From Tianweitania aestuarii (GTDB taxonomy: Bacteria > Pseudomonadota > Alphaproteobacteria > Rhizobiales > Rhizobiaceae), in assembly GCF_018457165.1 (NCBI RefSeq), contig NZ_JAFMNX010000001.1, positions 62,001-126,000 on the forward strand: a stretch of 64,000 bases of DNA, given 5' to 3'. The notes below the pieces were generated by a model, which was not told the origin of the DNA, ran no database searches, and saw only the letters and a program-made list of their open reading frames with translations. This document shows positions 7,342 to 16,254 of the stretch, piece after piece. A program made the position numbers and the translations under genes. Positions within the stretch are counted from its first letter, which is position 1, and each line of letters begins with the position of its first letter.

Positions 7342-8892
7342 TTGACCGCGATCATGCGCCGGCCCACGCTTCTTGTTCTTGTTGCCGCGATGATGGCGGC
7401 ACCGGCGGCTTTTGCCGGCTCGACCGAGCCCGTTCCCGCCGACACGATCTCCCAACAGCGGGATGATCTCACGCCCAAGGACCTGAAGCGCGTCCAGGTC
7501 GTGACCCGGCCGACATCCGATTTTTCCAAGCCCGAGAACTTTGAAACAATGCAGGGCGGCGCCGGCACTTCGAAGAAGCTGCCGAACCAGGATGCGTTTT
7601 CGCAACCGGCCGCCAATCTCACTTTCGAGGAAGAAGGAACCTTCAAGCTCGGCAACGGCCTGTTTCGCAAGGTTTGGGTGAGCGCGCCGTCGTCCACCCA
7701 GGCATCCGATGGTCTGGGACCCCTGTTCAATGCGCGGGCCTGCCAGAGTTGCCACCTGAAGGATGGGCGCGGTCATCCGCCGGAAGGCGCGGCGGACGCC
7801 ACCTCCATGTTCCTGCGGCTCGCGCGCGAGGCTTCAACGCAAGAAGAGCGCAAGGCGATCACCGACGGCGTGCTGCTCAACCTTCCCGATCCGGTTTACG
7901 GCACGCAGCTGCAGGATCTCGCCGTGCCCGGCCTCGATGCCGAGGGCAAGATGCGGATCACCTACGAGGAAAGGCCGGTGACGCTTCGAGGCGGCGAAAC
8001 GGTGTCCCTGCGCAAGCCCACCTACGCCATCGACAACCTCGCTTACGGCCCGCTGCACCCCGACACGACGCTGTCGCCGCGCGTAACGCCGCCGATGATC
8101 GGGCTCGGTCTCGTGGAAGACATCCACCCCGCCGATCTTTTGGCCAACGCCGATCCCGACGACACGAATGGCGACGGCATTTCCGGCAAGGCGCAGATCC
8201 TGCGCGATCCGCTGTCGGGCGAGACGCGTGTCGGCCGCTTCGGCTGGAAAGCACAGGAAGTCTTTATTCGCCGCCAGTCGGCTGACGCTTTTGCAGGCGA
8301 TATCGGAATATCGTCGCCGGATGTGCCGCGCCCGTTTGGCGATTGCACGGAAGCGCAGGTGAAGTGCCGCGCCATGCCCAACGGCGTTCAGGAGCGGCTC
8401 GGCAAGGACGAAGCGCCCGATCCGGTGATGGATCTCGTGACCTTTTATTCGCAAAACCTGGCCGTGCCGGCGCGGCGCGATGTGGGCGACCCGCAGGTTC
8501 TGCGCGGCAAGAAGGTGTTTTACCAGACCGGCTGCGCATCCTGTCATATGCCGAAATTCGTGACGCGCCGCGACGCCTCGAACAAGGCGCACCGCTTCCA
8601 GCTGATCTGGCCATATTCCGACTTCCTGCTGCACGACATGGGCGAGGGCCTGGCCGATGGGCAGAAGGTCGGTGACGCCACCGGCACGGAATGGCGCACC
8701 GCGCCGCTGTGGGGTATCGGCCTGACGAAGACGGTGGTCGGCCACACCTTCTTTTTGCACGATGGCCGCGCGCGTAATCTGACCGAAGCCATTTTGTGGC
8801 ATGGCGGGGAAGCGCAAAAAGCACGGGATGACTATGCCGACCTGCCGAAGGAGGATCGCGATGCGCTGGTGCGCTTCCTGGAATCGCTTTGA
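7342..8892 (+). CDS. Di-haem cytochrome c, DUF1111 (di-haem oxidoreductase) family
   Basis: A 516-residue exported protein with a signal peptide cleaved near AFAGS. It has two c-type haem motifs, CQSCH at residues 134-138 and CASCH at 398-402. The layout matches the DUF1111 di-haem oxidoreductase family, related to cytochrome c peroxidase/MauG-like enzymes. Genes for such proteins commonly sit beside imelysin genes in iron-regulated loci; a redox step on iron in the periplasm is plausible but unproven. The start may be TTG 7342 or ATG 7354; neither has ideal spacing to AAGGGTGG. The last 32 bp overlap the second imelysin gene. Confidence 0.9.
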   Translation: MTAIMRRPTLLVLVAAMMAAPAAFAGSTEPVPADTISQQRDDLTPKDLKRVQVVTRPTSDFSKPENFETMQGGAGTSKKLPNQDAFSQPAANLTFEEEGTFKLGNGLFRKVWVSAPSSTQASDGLGPLFNARACQSCHLKDGRGHPPEGAADATSMFLRLAREASTQEERKAITDGVLLNLPDPVYGTQLQDLAVPGLDAEGKMRITYEERPVTLRGGETVSLRKPTYAIDNLAYGPLHPDTTLSPRVTPPMIGLGLVEDIHPADLLANADPDDTNGDGISGKAQILRDPLSGETRVGRFGWKAQEVFIRRQSADAFAGDIGISSPDVPRPFGDCTEAQVKCRAMPNGVQERLGKDEAPDPVMDLVTFYSQNLAVPARRDVGDPQVLRGKKVFYQTGCASCHMPKFVTRRDASNKAHRFQLIWPYSDFLLHDMGEGLADGQKVGDATGTEWRTAPLWGIGLTKTVVGHTFFLHDGRARNLTEAILWHGGEAQKARDDYADLPKEDRDALVRFLESL

Positions 8893-9979
8893 GGGGTTGC
8901 GAACCTCCGTTGTCGCGCTGCTGTCGATGGTGGCTTTCACCTTGCCGGCGCATGCCGCCATCGAGGACGCAAAGGCGCGCAGCATCATCACGGCCGCAAT
9001 CGGCGACTTCGTGCGGCCTGCCTACGCCGATTTCGCCCGCTCCACGCAGGAACTGAGCGAAAGCGTTGGGGCACTGTGCGCTCAGCCCTCGCAATCCTCA
9101 CTGGATGATGCGCGCGCACGCTTCATCGACGCGGTTGGCGCGTGGTCGCAGGCGGAGGTGATCCGCTTCGGGCCGATCACCGCTGAAAACCGGCAGGAGC
9201 GGATCCTGTTCTGGCCGGATCGGCGCGGCATCGGCTTGAAGCAGGTCCAGGCGATCCTGGCGAGCAAGGATGAAACGGCAACGGACCGAGCCAGTCTGGC
9301 AACGAAGAGCGTGGCGGCGCAGGGTCTGGGCGCGTTGGAATTCGTGCTGTTCGGCACCGATGCCGAAACGCTGACGGGTGCCGACGGCACCTTCCGTTGC
9401 CGCTATGCCGCGGCAATTGCCGCCAATCTCGACGGTATTGCCGATGATCTCAGCACGGCCTGGCAGGACACGGACGGGATTTCCTGGCTGTGGTCGCGCT
9501 TCGGTCCCGACAACGACCGGTATCGCAATTCAGCCGAAGCGCTGGGCGAACTGGTGGATGTGGTCGTGCATGGTCTGGAACAGGTGCGCGATGTGCGTTT
9601 GAACGGTTTCCTTGGCACCAAGCCTGAAGCCGACAAGCCGAAATCCGCGATCTACTGGCGCTCCGGTCAAACCGTGACATCCCTGGCGGGCAACCTTTCT
9701 GCCATGCGCAGGCTGATGGATGTGTCGGGGATCGATGGGCTCGTCTCGAGTGAGGGGGAATGGATCCCTGACGCTGTCGATTACGAGTTCGCCAATGCCC
9801 AAGCCATCACCGGACCGCTGCGCGACGAGCCGATCGACCGTCTGCTCCAGGACCCGGCCGAGCGCGGCAGCCTCGAATTTCTGCGCATCGCGACCAGCAG
9901 CCTGTCCGGTCTTGTTGGCCAGCGTCTCACCGGCGACATCGGCTTGACGGTCGGCTTCTCCTCGCTGGACGGAGACTAG
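8861..9979 (+). CDS. Second imelysin-family protein, lacking the motif histidine
   Basis: The product has 372 residues and a signal peptide ending AHA (about residue 31). It is an imelysin-like helical protein, but the GxHxxE position reads G155-L-G-A-L-E160, so the His is replaced by Gly while the Glu is kept. It starts with AAGGAGG six bases before ATG 8861, inside the end of the DUF1111 gene. It probably works with the DUF1111 and DUF1513 products in the cell envelope. The altered motif suggests a different ligand set from the first imelysin, or a structural role. Confidence 0.87.
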   Translation: MRWCASWNRFEGLRTSVVALLSMVAFTLPAHAAIEDAKARSIITAAIGDFVRPAYADFARSTQELSESVGALCAQPSQSSLDDARARFIDAVGAWSQAEVIRFGPITAENRQERILFWPDRRGIGLKQVQAILASKDETATDRASLATKSVAAQGLGALEFVLFGTDAETLTGADGTFRCRYAAAIAANLDGIADDLSTAWQDTDGISWLWSRFGPDNDRYRNSAEALGELVDVVVHGLEQVRDVRLNGFLGTKPEADKPKSAIYWRSGQTVTSLAGNLSAMRRLMDVSGIDGLVSSEGEWIPDAVDYEFANAQAITGPLRDEPIDRLLQDPAERGSLEFLRIATSSLSGLVGQRLTGDIGLTVGFSSLDGD

Positions 9980-9982
9980 TTG

Positions 9983-11074
9983 ATGACGCCGCTGATCGAC
10001 CGCCGCTCCTTTCTCGCTGCCGCCGGCTCGCTGTTTGCTGCCTCGCTCGGCGCGCGGCAGGCCTTTGCGCTGGACTGCGCCGATGCGGTGTTCGCGACGG
10101 CCTTCCAGAGAAGAACCGGCCAGTTCGGGGTGGCGGTGCTGACCGAAGCCGGCGAGCTCGTTCATGCGCTCGATCTGCCCGAGCGCGGCCATGACGTGAC
10201 CTTCGATCCCGTATCGCGCCGATCCGTGGTGTTTGCCCGCCAGCCCGGTACGTTCATGACCGTCTTTGACCATGACGGAAAGCAGCCGCCAATCACAATC
10301 GCCAGCGTGAAAGGCCGTCATTTCTACGGCCATGGCTGCTTCTCGCCCGATGGCGCGCTGCTTTATGCGACGGAAAACGATTTCGACGCCGCCGAAGGCA
10401 TGATCGGTATCTATGATGCGCGCGATCATTTCCGCCGCGTGGGCGAGTTCAAGACCCACGGCGTCGGCCCGCATGAAATGCTGCTGATGGGTGATGGCCG
10501 CACCTTTGCGGTGGCCAATGGCGGCATCGAAACACATCCCGATTTCGGCCGCGCCAAGCTCAACATCGCAACGATGGAGCCGTCGCTGGTGTTCATCGAC
10601 CGCTTGAGCGGCTCGCTTCTGTCACGCCACACACTGCCGGCCGACCTGCACCAGCTGTCGATCCGGCACATGGCGGCGGATGACAAAGGGCGGTTGTGGT
10701 TCGGCTGCCAGTATGAGGGCGCAGAACGCGACCGGCCGCAGCTTGTGGGCTACGCCACGGGGGATGACGGGCTTGTTCTGCTCGACATGGCGGATGACGT
10801 GCTCGGCGGCTTCCGCAATTATATCGGCTCGGTCGCCAGCAATCCGGATGCGGGGCTCGTCGCCGTGTCTTCGCCGCAGGGCAACAGTCTGGTTCTGATC
10901 GATACGGCCAGCCGCACCGTGCGCGAGATGCGCAGTTTGACGGAAGTCTGCGGCATCGCACCTGATCGCAGCGGTTTCGTGTCCAGTACCGGCACCGGTC
11001 GATGGCTGGCGCCGAAAGGCCCCGAAGCCGATCTGCCGGATTTCGTGTGGGACAATCACATCCTGCGCATCTGA
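9983..11074 (+). CDS. DUF1513 family protein, predicted Tat-exported
   Basis: A 363-residue protein with an N-terminal DRRSFLAAAGSLFAASLG segment, a twin-arginine-type signal for export of a folded protein. The body has repeated beta-propeller-like blocks, including HDVTFDP, HGCFSPDG, GVGPHEMLLM and GIAPDRSG. DUF1513 genes regularly accompany imelysin and DUF1111 genes. The function is unknown; an envelope-located iron-uptake component is the contextual inference. ATG 9983 is chosen over TTG 9980 because GGAG at 9971 lies 8 bases before it. The gene begins 3 bp after the second imelysin gene and closes the iron cluster. Confidence 0.88.
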   Translation: MTPLIDRRSFLAAAGSLFAASLGARQAFALDCADAVFATAFQRRTGQFGVAVLTEAGELVHALDLPERGHDVTFDPVSRRSVVFARQPGTFMTVFDHDGKQPPITIASVKGRHFYGHGCFSPDGALLYATENDFDAAEGMIGIYDARDHFRRVGEFKTHGVGPHEMLLMGDGRTFAVANGGIETHPDFGRAKLNIATMEPSLVFIDRLSGSLLSRHTLPADLHQLSIRHMAADDKGRLWFGCQYEGAERDRPQLVGYATGDDGLVLLDMADDVLGGFRNYIGSVASNPDAGLVAVSSPQGNSLVLIDTASRTVREMRSLTEVCGIAPDRSGFVSSTGTGRWLAPKGPEADLPDFVWDNHILRI

Positions 11075-11128
11075 GCGACGGAACAGCCCCGCATTGCCAC
11101 GCCCCGCCTGCCGCTGATATCGGCAGAT

Positions 11129-13588
11129 ATGATCGATCTCCCCACCCTCCCGGTAACCGCGGTTCTGCCGGACCTTCTGACGACGCTGGATCATCACAAG
11201 TCGGCCGTGCTCGTGGCACCACCGGGTGCCGGCAAGACGACGCTGGTGCCCTTGGCGCTGCTCGATGCCCCTTGGCGCAAGACCGGTGTCATCCTCCTGC
11301 TCGAACCGCGCCGTCTGGCGGCCCGCGCGGCGGCGCGCCGCATGGCTTCGCTGCTCGGCGAAGAACCGGGGGAGACCGTCGGCTATGCCATGCGCATGGA
11401 AACGCGGCGCTCGGCGGCCACGAAAATCCTGGTGGTCACCGAAAGCATCCTGTCGCGGATGATCCTCGACGATCCCGAACTCGGCGACGTCGCCTGCATC
11501 CTGTTCGACGAGTTCCACGAACGCTCGCTCGACGGCGACTTCGGTCTGGCACTGGCGCTGGATGTGCAGGGCGCCCTGCGGCCGGACCTGCGTTTGCTGG
11601 TGATGTCCGCCACGCTCGACGGCGCTCGGGTCGCCGCCCTTCTGGGCGAAGCCCCGGTTCTGCAAAGCGAAGGCCGGGCCTTTCCCGTCGATGTCAGCTA
11701 CCGCGCGCGCGATCCGAACGAGCGCATCGAAGATGCGGTGGCCAAGGCCGTGCGCGTGGCACTGGCCGAGGAAACCGGCAGCATCCTCGCTTTTCTGCCG
11801 GGACAGCGCGAGATCGAGCGCACGGCGGAGCGCCTCGATCATCTCGGCGACACCGTCGACGTCATGCCGTTGTTCGGGGCCATGGAAGGGCGCGCGCAGG
11901 ACCTCGCCATTCGCCCTGCCACAGCTGGCCGGCGCAAGGTGGTGCTGGCAACCGCGATTGCCGAAACATCGATCACCATCGACGGCGTGCGGGTGGTAAT
12001 CGACAGCGGTCTGGCGCGTGTGCCGCGCTTCGAGCCGGCGTCCGGCCTGACGCGGCTGGAAACGGTTCGCGTGTCGCGCGCATCCGCCGATCAGCGTGCC
12101 GGCCGTGCCGGGCGAACCGAACCGGGACTGGCGGTGCGGCTGTGGCATCAGGGCCAGACGGCGGCGCTTCAACCCTTCACGACGCCTGAAATCCTGGAAG
12201 CCGATCTGTCCGGCCTGCTGCTCGATTGCGCGGCTTTCGGTGTGGCTGATCCGATGGCGCTGGCGTTCCTCGACCCTCCGCCGGCACCCGCGCTCGCCGA
12301 AGCGCGGGCGCTGCTGGTCAGTCTTGGCGCACTGGATGGTGATGGCCGGCTGACGCCATCGGGCGCGGCCATGCGCAAGCTCGCTTTGCCGGTGCGGCTC
12401 GCGCATATGGTGGCGCAGGCCGCCCAGGATGGCCAGGCGCAAGCCGCTGCCGAACTCGCCGTTCTGCTGACGGAGCGCGGGCTTGGCGGCAATGGTATCG
12501 ACCTCGATGCGCGACTGCAGCGCTTCCGCAGCGAGCGTTTGCCGCGTGCGACTGCGGCACGCCAGCTGGCCAAGCGGCTGGCTGCCGCCGTCGGGTCTTC
12601 CGGGAAACTGACCACGCAAGTTAGCGAAGGCGGTGCGCTGCTTCTTCATGCCTGGCCGGACCGTGTCGCCAAGGCGCGCGGGGAAACGGGCCGCTTCCTG
12701 CTCGCCAATGGGCGCGGCGCAACGTTGGAAGCAACGGAGCGGCTGGCGCGCGCGCCCTTTCTGGTGGTGGCCGATCTGCAGGGCGCGGCACAAAATGCGC
12801 GCATCGCCGCCGCCGTTGAAATCAGCGAAGCCGATATTCGCGCAGCCTTGAGCGACAGGATCGCGCGAAACCGCCAGTCGCAGTTCGACCCCGAGCGCCG
12901 CGCGGTGCGGGTGCGCGAAACGGAGCGTCTCGGCGCGATCGTTTTGAACGAGCGCCTGCTTCCGGCGCCCTCGGGCGCGGAGGCCGATGCCGCAATCCTT
13001 GATGCACTGCGCTCCCACGGCCTCGACCTCCTGTTCTGGAGCGACAATGCCGTTATGCTGCGCCATCGGCTGTCCTGGCTCCATCGTGGTCTCGGCGCGC
13101 CTTGGCCGGATGTGTCCGATGATGTTCTGCTCGGCTCTCTCGAAGACTGGCTCCTGCCGTTTCTCACCGGCGAAGCGTCCTTTGCCCGCATAGCCGCGTC
13201 GGCGGTCAGCGAAGGCCTGCGCAGCCTTGTGCCCTATGATCTTCAGCGCCAGCTCGACACGCTTGCACCGACCCATTTCGACGCGCCATCCGGCAGCCAT
13301 CTGCCGATCCGTTACGACGGCGAATGGCCGGTACTGGCGGTGCGGGTGCAGGAGCTGTTCGGGCTCACGCAGCATCCGGCGATCGCCTCCGGCACGGTGC
13401 TGCTGACGCTCGAACTTCTGTCGCCGGCGCATCGGCCGATCCAGACCACGCGCGATCTGCCGGGTTTCTGGCGGGGCTCCTGGAGCGATGTGCGCGCCGA
13501 GATGCGGGGGCGCTATCCCAAGCATGTCTGGCCCGAAGATCCGGCCTCGGCACAGGCCACAAGCCGGGCAAAGCCGCGCGGGACGTAA
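11129..13588 (+). CDS. hrpB: ATP-dependent RNA helicase HrpB
   Basis: This DEAH-type helicase is 819 residues long. Walker A is APPGAGKTT near residue 30, the Walker B/DExH box is DEFH near residue 128, and motif III is MSATLD. The conserved helicase C-terminal motif SRASADQRAGRAGR is also present. Length and the C-terminal HrpB region match the family. The cellular role of HrpB is poorly defined, probably RNA metabolism. The gene lies between the iron cluster and actS, 50 bp from the latter, so actS could be co-transcribed. The minus strand holds a long antisense open frame here, judged to be a shadow. Confidence 0.94.
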   Translation: MIDLPTLPVTAVLPDLLTTLDHHKSAVLVAPPGAGKTTLVPLALLDAPWRKTGVILLLEPRRLAARAAARRMASLLGEEPGETVGYAMRMETRRSAATKILVVTESILSRMILDDPELGDVACILFDEFHERSLDGDFGLALALDVQGALRPDLRLLVMSATLDGARVAALLGEAPVLQSEGRAFPVDVSYRARDPNERIEDAVAKAVRVALAEETGSILAFLPGQREIERTAERLDHLGDTVDVMPLFGAMEGRAQDLAIRPATAGRRKVVLATAIAETSITIDGVRVVIDSGLARVPRFEPASGLTRLETVRVSRASADQRAGRAGRTEPGLAVRLWHQGQTAALQPFTTPEILEADLSGLLLDCAAFGVADPMALAFLDPPPAPALAEARALLVSLGALDGDGRLTPSGAAMRKLALPVRLAHMVAQAAQDGQAQAAAELAVLLTERGLGGNGIDLDARLQRFRSERLPRATAARQLAKRLAAAVGSSGKLTTQVSEGGALLLHAWPDRVAKARGETGRFLLANGRGATLEATERLARAPFLVVADLQGAAQNARIAAAVEISEADIRAALSDRIARNRQSQFDPERRAVRVRETERLGAIVLNERLLPAPSGAEADAAILDALRSHGLDLLFWSDNAVMLRHRLSWLHRGLGAPWPDVSDDVLLGSLEDWLLPFLTGEASFARIAASAVSEGLRSLVPYDLQRQLDTLAPTHFDAPSGSHLPIRYDGEWPVLAVRVQELFGLTQHPAIASGTVLLTLELLSPAHRPIQTTRDLPGFWRGSWSDVRAEMRGRYPKHVWPEDPASAQATSRAKPRGT

Positions 13589-13638
13589 AAACGGAAATCT
13601 TGTGGCGAGGCGGCGGTGATCGGCGCATAAGCGAGATC

Positions 13639-14937
13639 ATGGCTCTGCTTTCTCCCGAAGATCCGCAACAGTTTCACCGCCTGCGCTTGTCCACGCTGAT
13701 CCGTTTGCGCTGGCTGGCGATCGTCGGCCAGAGCATTGCGGTGATCGTGGTCGCTTATTGGCTGGATTTCCCCTTGCCGGTGAGCTCCTGCTTCGCGCTG
13801 ATCGCGGCATCGGCCTGGCTGAACCTCTTTCTGGCGCTTCGCTATCCCGCCACCCAGCGTCTGGCGCCCAATGCCGCGCTGGCGATCCTCCTGTTCGATG
13901 CGCTGCAACTGGGCGGATTGTTGTATCTCACCGGCGGCCTGACCAACCCGTTTTCGTTGCTGATGAGCGTGCCGGTCGTGATTTCCGCGACCTCCCTGCC
14001 GCCGCGCTTCACGCTTCTGCTTGGCGGCGTGGTTGGCGCCGCGTCCACCTTCCTCGCCTTCAACCACCTGCCGCTGCCCTGGTATGAAGGCGCTGAGCTT
14101 TCGATGCCGCTGGTTTATGTCGCGGGCATGTGGCTGTCGGTTCTGGCGAGCATCACCTTTACCGCGATCTATGCCTGGCGCGTGGCCGAGGAAGCGCGTC
14201 TGCTTGGCGATGCGCTGGCGGCAACCGAGCTTGTTCTTCAACGCGAACAGCATCTGTCTGCGCTGGACGGGCTCGCCGCAGCCGCAGCCCACGAGCTCGG
14301 AACACCACTCGCGACGATCGCGCTGGTTGCCAAGGAAATGGAACGCGCGCTCGGTGACGATGAGCGTTTTCGCGAGGACGTGACCCTGCTGCGCAGCCAG
14401 AGCGAGCGCTGCCGGGGCATCATGAAGCGGCTGACCAGCCTGTCCAGCGAAGGCGAGGAGCATCTGAAACGGCTGCCCTTCACCTCCTTGATCGAGGAAG
14501 TCACCGCGCCGCATCGCGAATTCGGCATCGATATCGCGCTCGAAGCCGGCGACCTCATCGGCAAGGAGCCGATCACACGGCGCAATCCCGGCGTGATCTA
14601 TGGCCTGGGCAATCTGATCGAGAACGCCGTTGATTTCGCCAAGGCAACCGTCACGGTGCGATGGAGCTGGTCCGACGAGAGGATCGTGATCGAAGTGGTG
14701 GATGACGGCACCGGCTTTCCACCCGACATCATCCATCGCATCGGCGAACCCTATATGACTACACGGCCGGGCGGATCGAGCCAGGGCGGCGGGCTTGGCC
14801 TCGGCCTGTTCATCGCCAAGACGCTGCTGGAACGCTCCGGCGCCACAATTACGTTCCGCAACTCCGATGAGCTCGACAAAGGCGCGTCCGTGTTGATCGA
14901 ATGGCCGCGTTCAGCTTTCGCAAGGGATGTTCACTGA
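13639..14937 (+). CDS. actS: Redox sensor histidine kinase ActS/RegB
   Basis: A membrane sensor kinase of 432 residues that controls redox-responsive genes through ActR. The N-terminal half has about six membrane segments and contains GGLTNPF, the RegB quinone-binding heptapeptide type. The H-box AAAHELGTPL has phospho-acceptor H218. Cys258 in SERCRG matches the redox-active Cys of RegB. The C terminus has N and G boxes (NLIENAVD, GGGLGLGLF). Start ATG 13639 gives the normal RegB N terminus. The actR gene follows after 125 bp. Confidence 0.93.
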   Translation: MALLSPEDPQQFHRLRLSTLIRLRWLAIVGQSIAVIVVAYWLDFPLPVSSCFALIAASAWLNLFLALRYPATQRLAPNAALAILLFDALQLGGLLYLTGGLTNPFSLLMSVPVVISATSLPPRFTLLLGGVVGAASTFLAFNHLPLPWYEGAELSMPLVYVAGMWLSVLASITFTAIYAWRVAEEARLLGDALAATELVLQREQHLSALDGLAAAAAHELGTPLATIALVAKEMERALGDDERFREDVTLLRSQSERCRGIMKRLTSLSSEGEEHLKRLPFTSLIEEVTAPHREFGIDIALEAGDLIGKEPITRRNPGVIYGLGNLIENAVDFAKATVTVRWSWSDERIVIEVVDDGTGFPPDIIHRIGEPYMTTRPGGSSQGGGLGLGLFIAKTLLERSGATITFRNSDELDKGASVLIEWPRSAFARDVH

Positions 14938-14965
14938 ACAGCCCTGGCGAACACCTGCAAATTGG

Positions 14966-14983
14966 GCCGATGACCGGCTTTTT
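14966..14983 (+). terminator. Weak terminator-like hairpin after actS
   Basis: A short GCCG/CGGC stem with a 5-nt loop is followed by five T residues, 28 bp after the actS stop. It may attenuate transcription so that actR is partly driven from its own promoter. The stem is only 4 bp. Confidence 0.3.
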
Positions 14984-15062
14984 CGTGGTATTCGGCTGTG
15001 GAATGCTTATATCAGGCTCAAAATAAAAGACGTTCAGCCAGGAAACGACTAGGACTGCTGCC

Positions 15063-15623
15063 ATGACCGCCGAAGCCGCCGCTGATCCAGCCTTGGGTGC
15101 GGATGCAACTCTCTTGCTGGTTGATGACGACAAGGCTTTCGTCACACGCTTGGCGCGAGCGATGGAAGGCCGCGGCTTTACCGTCGACGTGGCGGAAAGC
15201 GTCGAGGACGCCGTCGCAAAGGTCAAGCAGCGCGCGCCGGCCTATGCCGTGGTGGATATGCGTCTGGGCGACGGAAACGGCCTCGATGTCGTGTCCGCCC
15301 TGCGCGACAAGCGCCCCGAAGCCCGCATGGTAATCCTCACAGGCTATGGCAACATCGCCACCGCCGTGACGGCCGTGAAGCTCGGCGCGATCGACTATCT
15401 CTCGAAGCCGGCCGATGCCGACGACATCTACGCCGCGCTCACCCGCACCTCCGACGCCCCCGTTGCACCGCCGGAAAACCCGATGTCGGCCGATCGCGTG
15501 CGCTGGGAACACATCCAGCGCGTTTACGAGATGTGCGAACGCAACGTCTCCGAAACCGCCCGCCGCCTCAACATGCACCGCAGAACGCTGCAACGGATCC
15601 TGGCCAAGCGCGCGCCGAGGTGA
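15063..15623 (+). CDS. actR: Response regulator ActR/RegA
   Basis: Partner of ActS, 186 residues. The receiver domain (about residues 16-130) has the acidic triad DDD at 21-23, phospho-acceptor D65 in VVDMRLGDG, and the conserved Lys in SKPAD. After a short proline-containing linker, the C terminus is a Fis-type helix-turn-helix (ERNVSETARRLNMHRRTLQR). RegA/ActR proteins adjust carbon, nitrogen and respiratory genes, and acid tolerance in rhizobia, to cellular redox state. The call is firm from both domains and from the neighbouring kinase. Confidence 0.95.
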   Translation: MTAEAAADPALGADATLLLVDDDKAFVTRLARAMEGRGFTVDVAESVEDAVAKVKQRAPAYAVVDMRLGDGNGLDVVSALRDKRPEARMVILTGYGNIATAVTAVKLGAIDYLSKPADADDIYAALTRTSDAPVAPPENPMSADRVRWEHIQRVYEMCERNVSETARRLNMHRRTLQRILAKRAPR

Positions 15624-15656
15624 GGGAACGTCGTGATCGACATTTCCGGGATCAAG

Positions 15657-15670
15657 CCGTAACGTCACGG
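15657..15670. promoter_or_regulatory. Near-palindromic operator candidate for the toxin-antitoxin module
   Basis: CCGTAACGTCACGG matches its reverse complement at 12 of 14 positions and lies 22 bp before the antitoxin start. Ribbon-helix-helix antitoxins usually autorepress through such palindromes, so this is the likely site. Confidence 0.45.
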
Positions 15671-15691
15671 TAGCTAGGTGCAGAGGATATC

Positions 15692-15964
15692 ATGGCCACT
15701 GTGATCAAGATCGACGATGAGCTTGAAAGCCGAGTGGAAGATCTCGCGCGACGCCAGCAGCGTTCAACCGGCTGGATCCTTGATCAGGCTCTTCGACAAT
15801 ATGTCGACCGAGAGGAAAGCCGCGCCGCTTTCCAAAAGGATGCACTCAAGGCGTGGCGGGATTACCAAGCGACAGGCCAGCACGTGACACAGGCGCAAGC
15901 CGATGCCTGGTTGGCGCGGCTTGAGGATGGAGACGACGCGGATCTTCCTCGTTGGCACAGCTGA
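15692..15964 (+). CDS. Ribbon-helix-helix antitoxin (CopG/ParD-like)
   Basis: A 90-residue protein with an N-terminal ribbon-helix-helix DNA-binding region (VIKIDDELESRVEDLARRQQRSTGWILDQ split over residues 4-33) and a charged C terminus that would wrap the toxin. It should neutralise the RelE/ParE-type toxin encoded immediately downstream and autorepress the pair. The genes overlap by 13 bp. The start has AGAGGAT upstream. The module sits between actR and mmcB and looks like an accessory insertion; exact family naming (ParD, RelB, CopG) is not secure. Confidence 0.85.
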   Translation: MATVIKIDDELESRVEDLARRQQRSTGWILDQALRQYVDREESRAAFQKDALKAWRDYQATGQHVTQAQADAWLARLEDGDDADLPRWHS

Positions 15965-16245
15965 TCTGGACACCGAACGCCCTTCGTGACGTTCAAAGGC
16001 TTTATCGTTTTCTTCTGCCCAACAATCCCGATGCGGCACGGCGCGCCGCTGCAACGATCCGCAGGACCGTTGGCCAACTTGGCGACATGCCTCAGGCAGG
16101 CCGTGCAAGCGAGCATATGGATGAGGCGTTCCGCGAACTGCTGATCCCGTTCGGCAGCAGCGGCTATGTGGCGCTTTATCATCTGAGCGCAGATGAGGCC
16201 GTCACAATCCTCGCGGTTCGCCATCAGAAAGAAGCCGGCTATTAA
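15952..16245 (+). CDS. RelE/ParE-family toxin
   Basis: A 97-residue protein with the typical ParE/RelE opening (LIWTPNALRDVQRLYRFL) and C-terminal strand VTILAVRHQKEAGY. ParE-type toxins poison gyrase and RelE-type cleave ribosome-bound mRNA; the sequence alone does not decide which. The start is TTG at 15952, inside the end of the antitoxin gene, which favours coupled translation with antitoxin first. No truncation or frameshift is visible, so the module looks functional. Confidence 0.87.
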   Translation: MAQLIWTPNALRDVQRLYRFLLPNNPDAARRAAATIRRTVGQLGDMPQAGRASEHMDEAFRELLIPFGSSGYVALYHLSADEAVTILAVRHQKEAGY

Positions 16246-16254
16246 GCTCTCGCT

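Noticed and set aside
10622-13525. Long minus-strand open frame (967 codons) opposite hrpB
   Set aside because: It lies antisense to a clear HrpB helicase with all motifs. Its Arg/His/Gln-rich composition is typical of a GC-rich shadow frame and shows no family motif.
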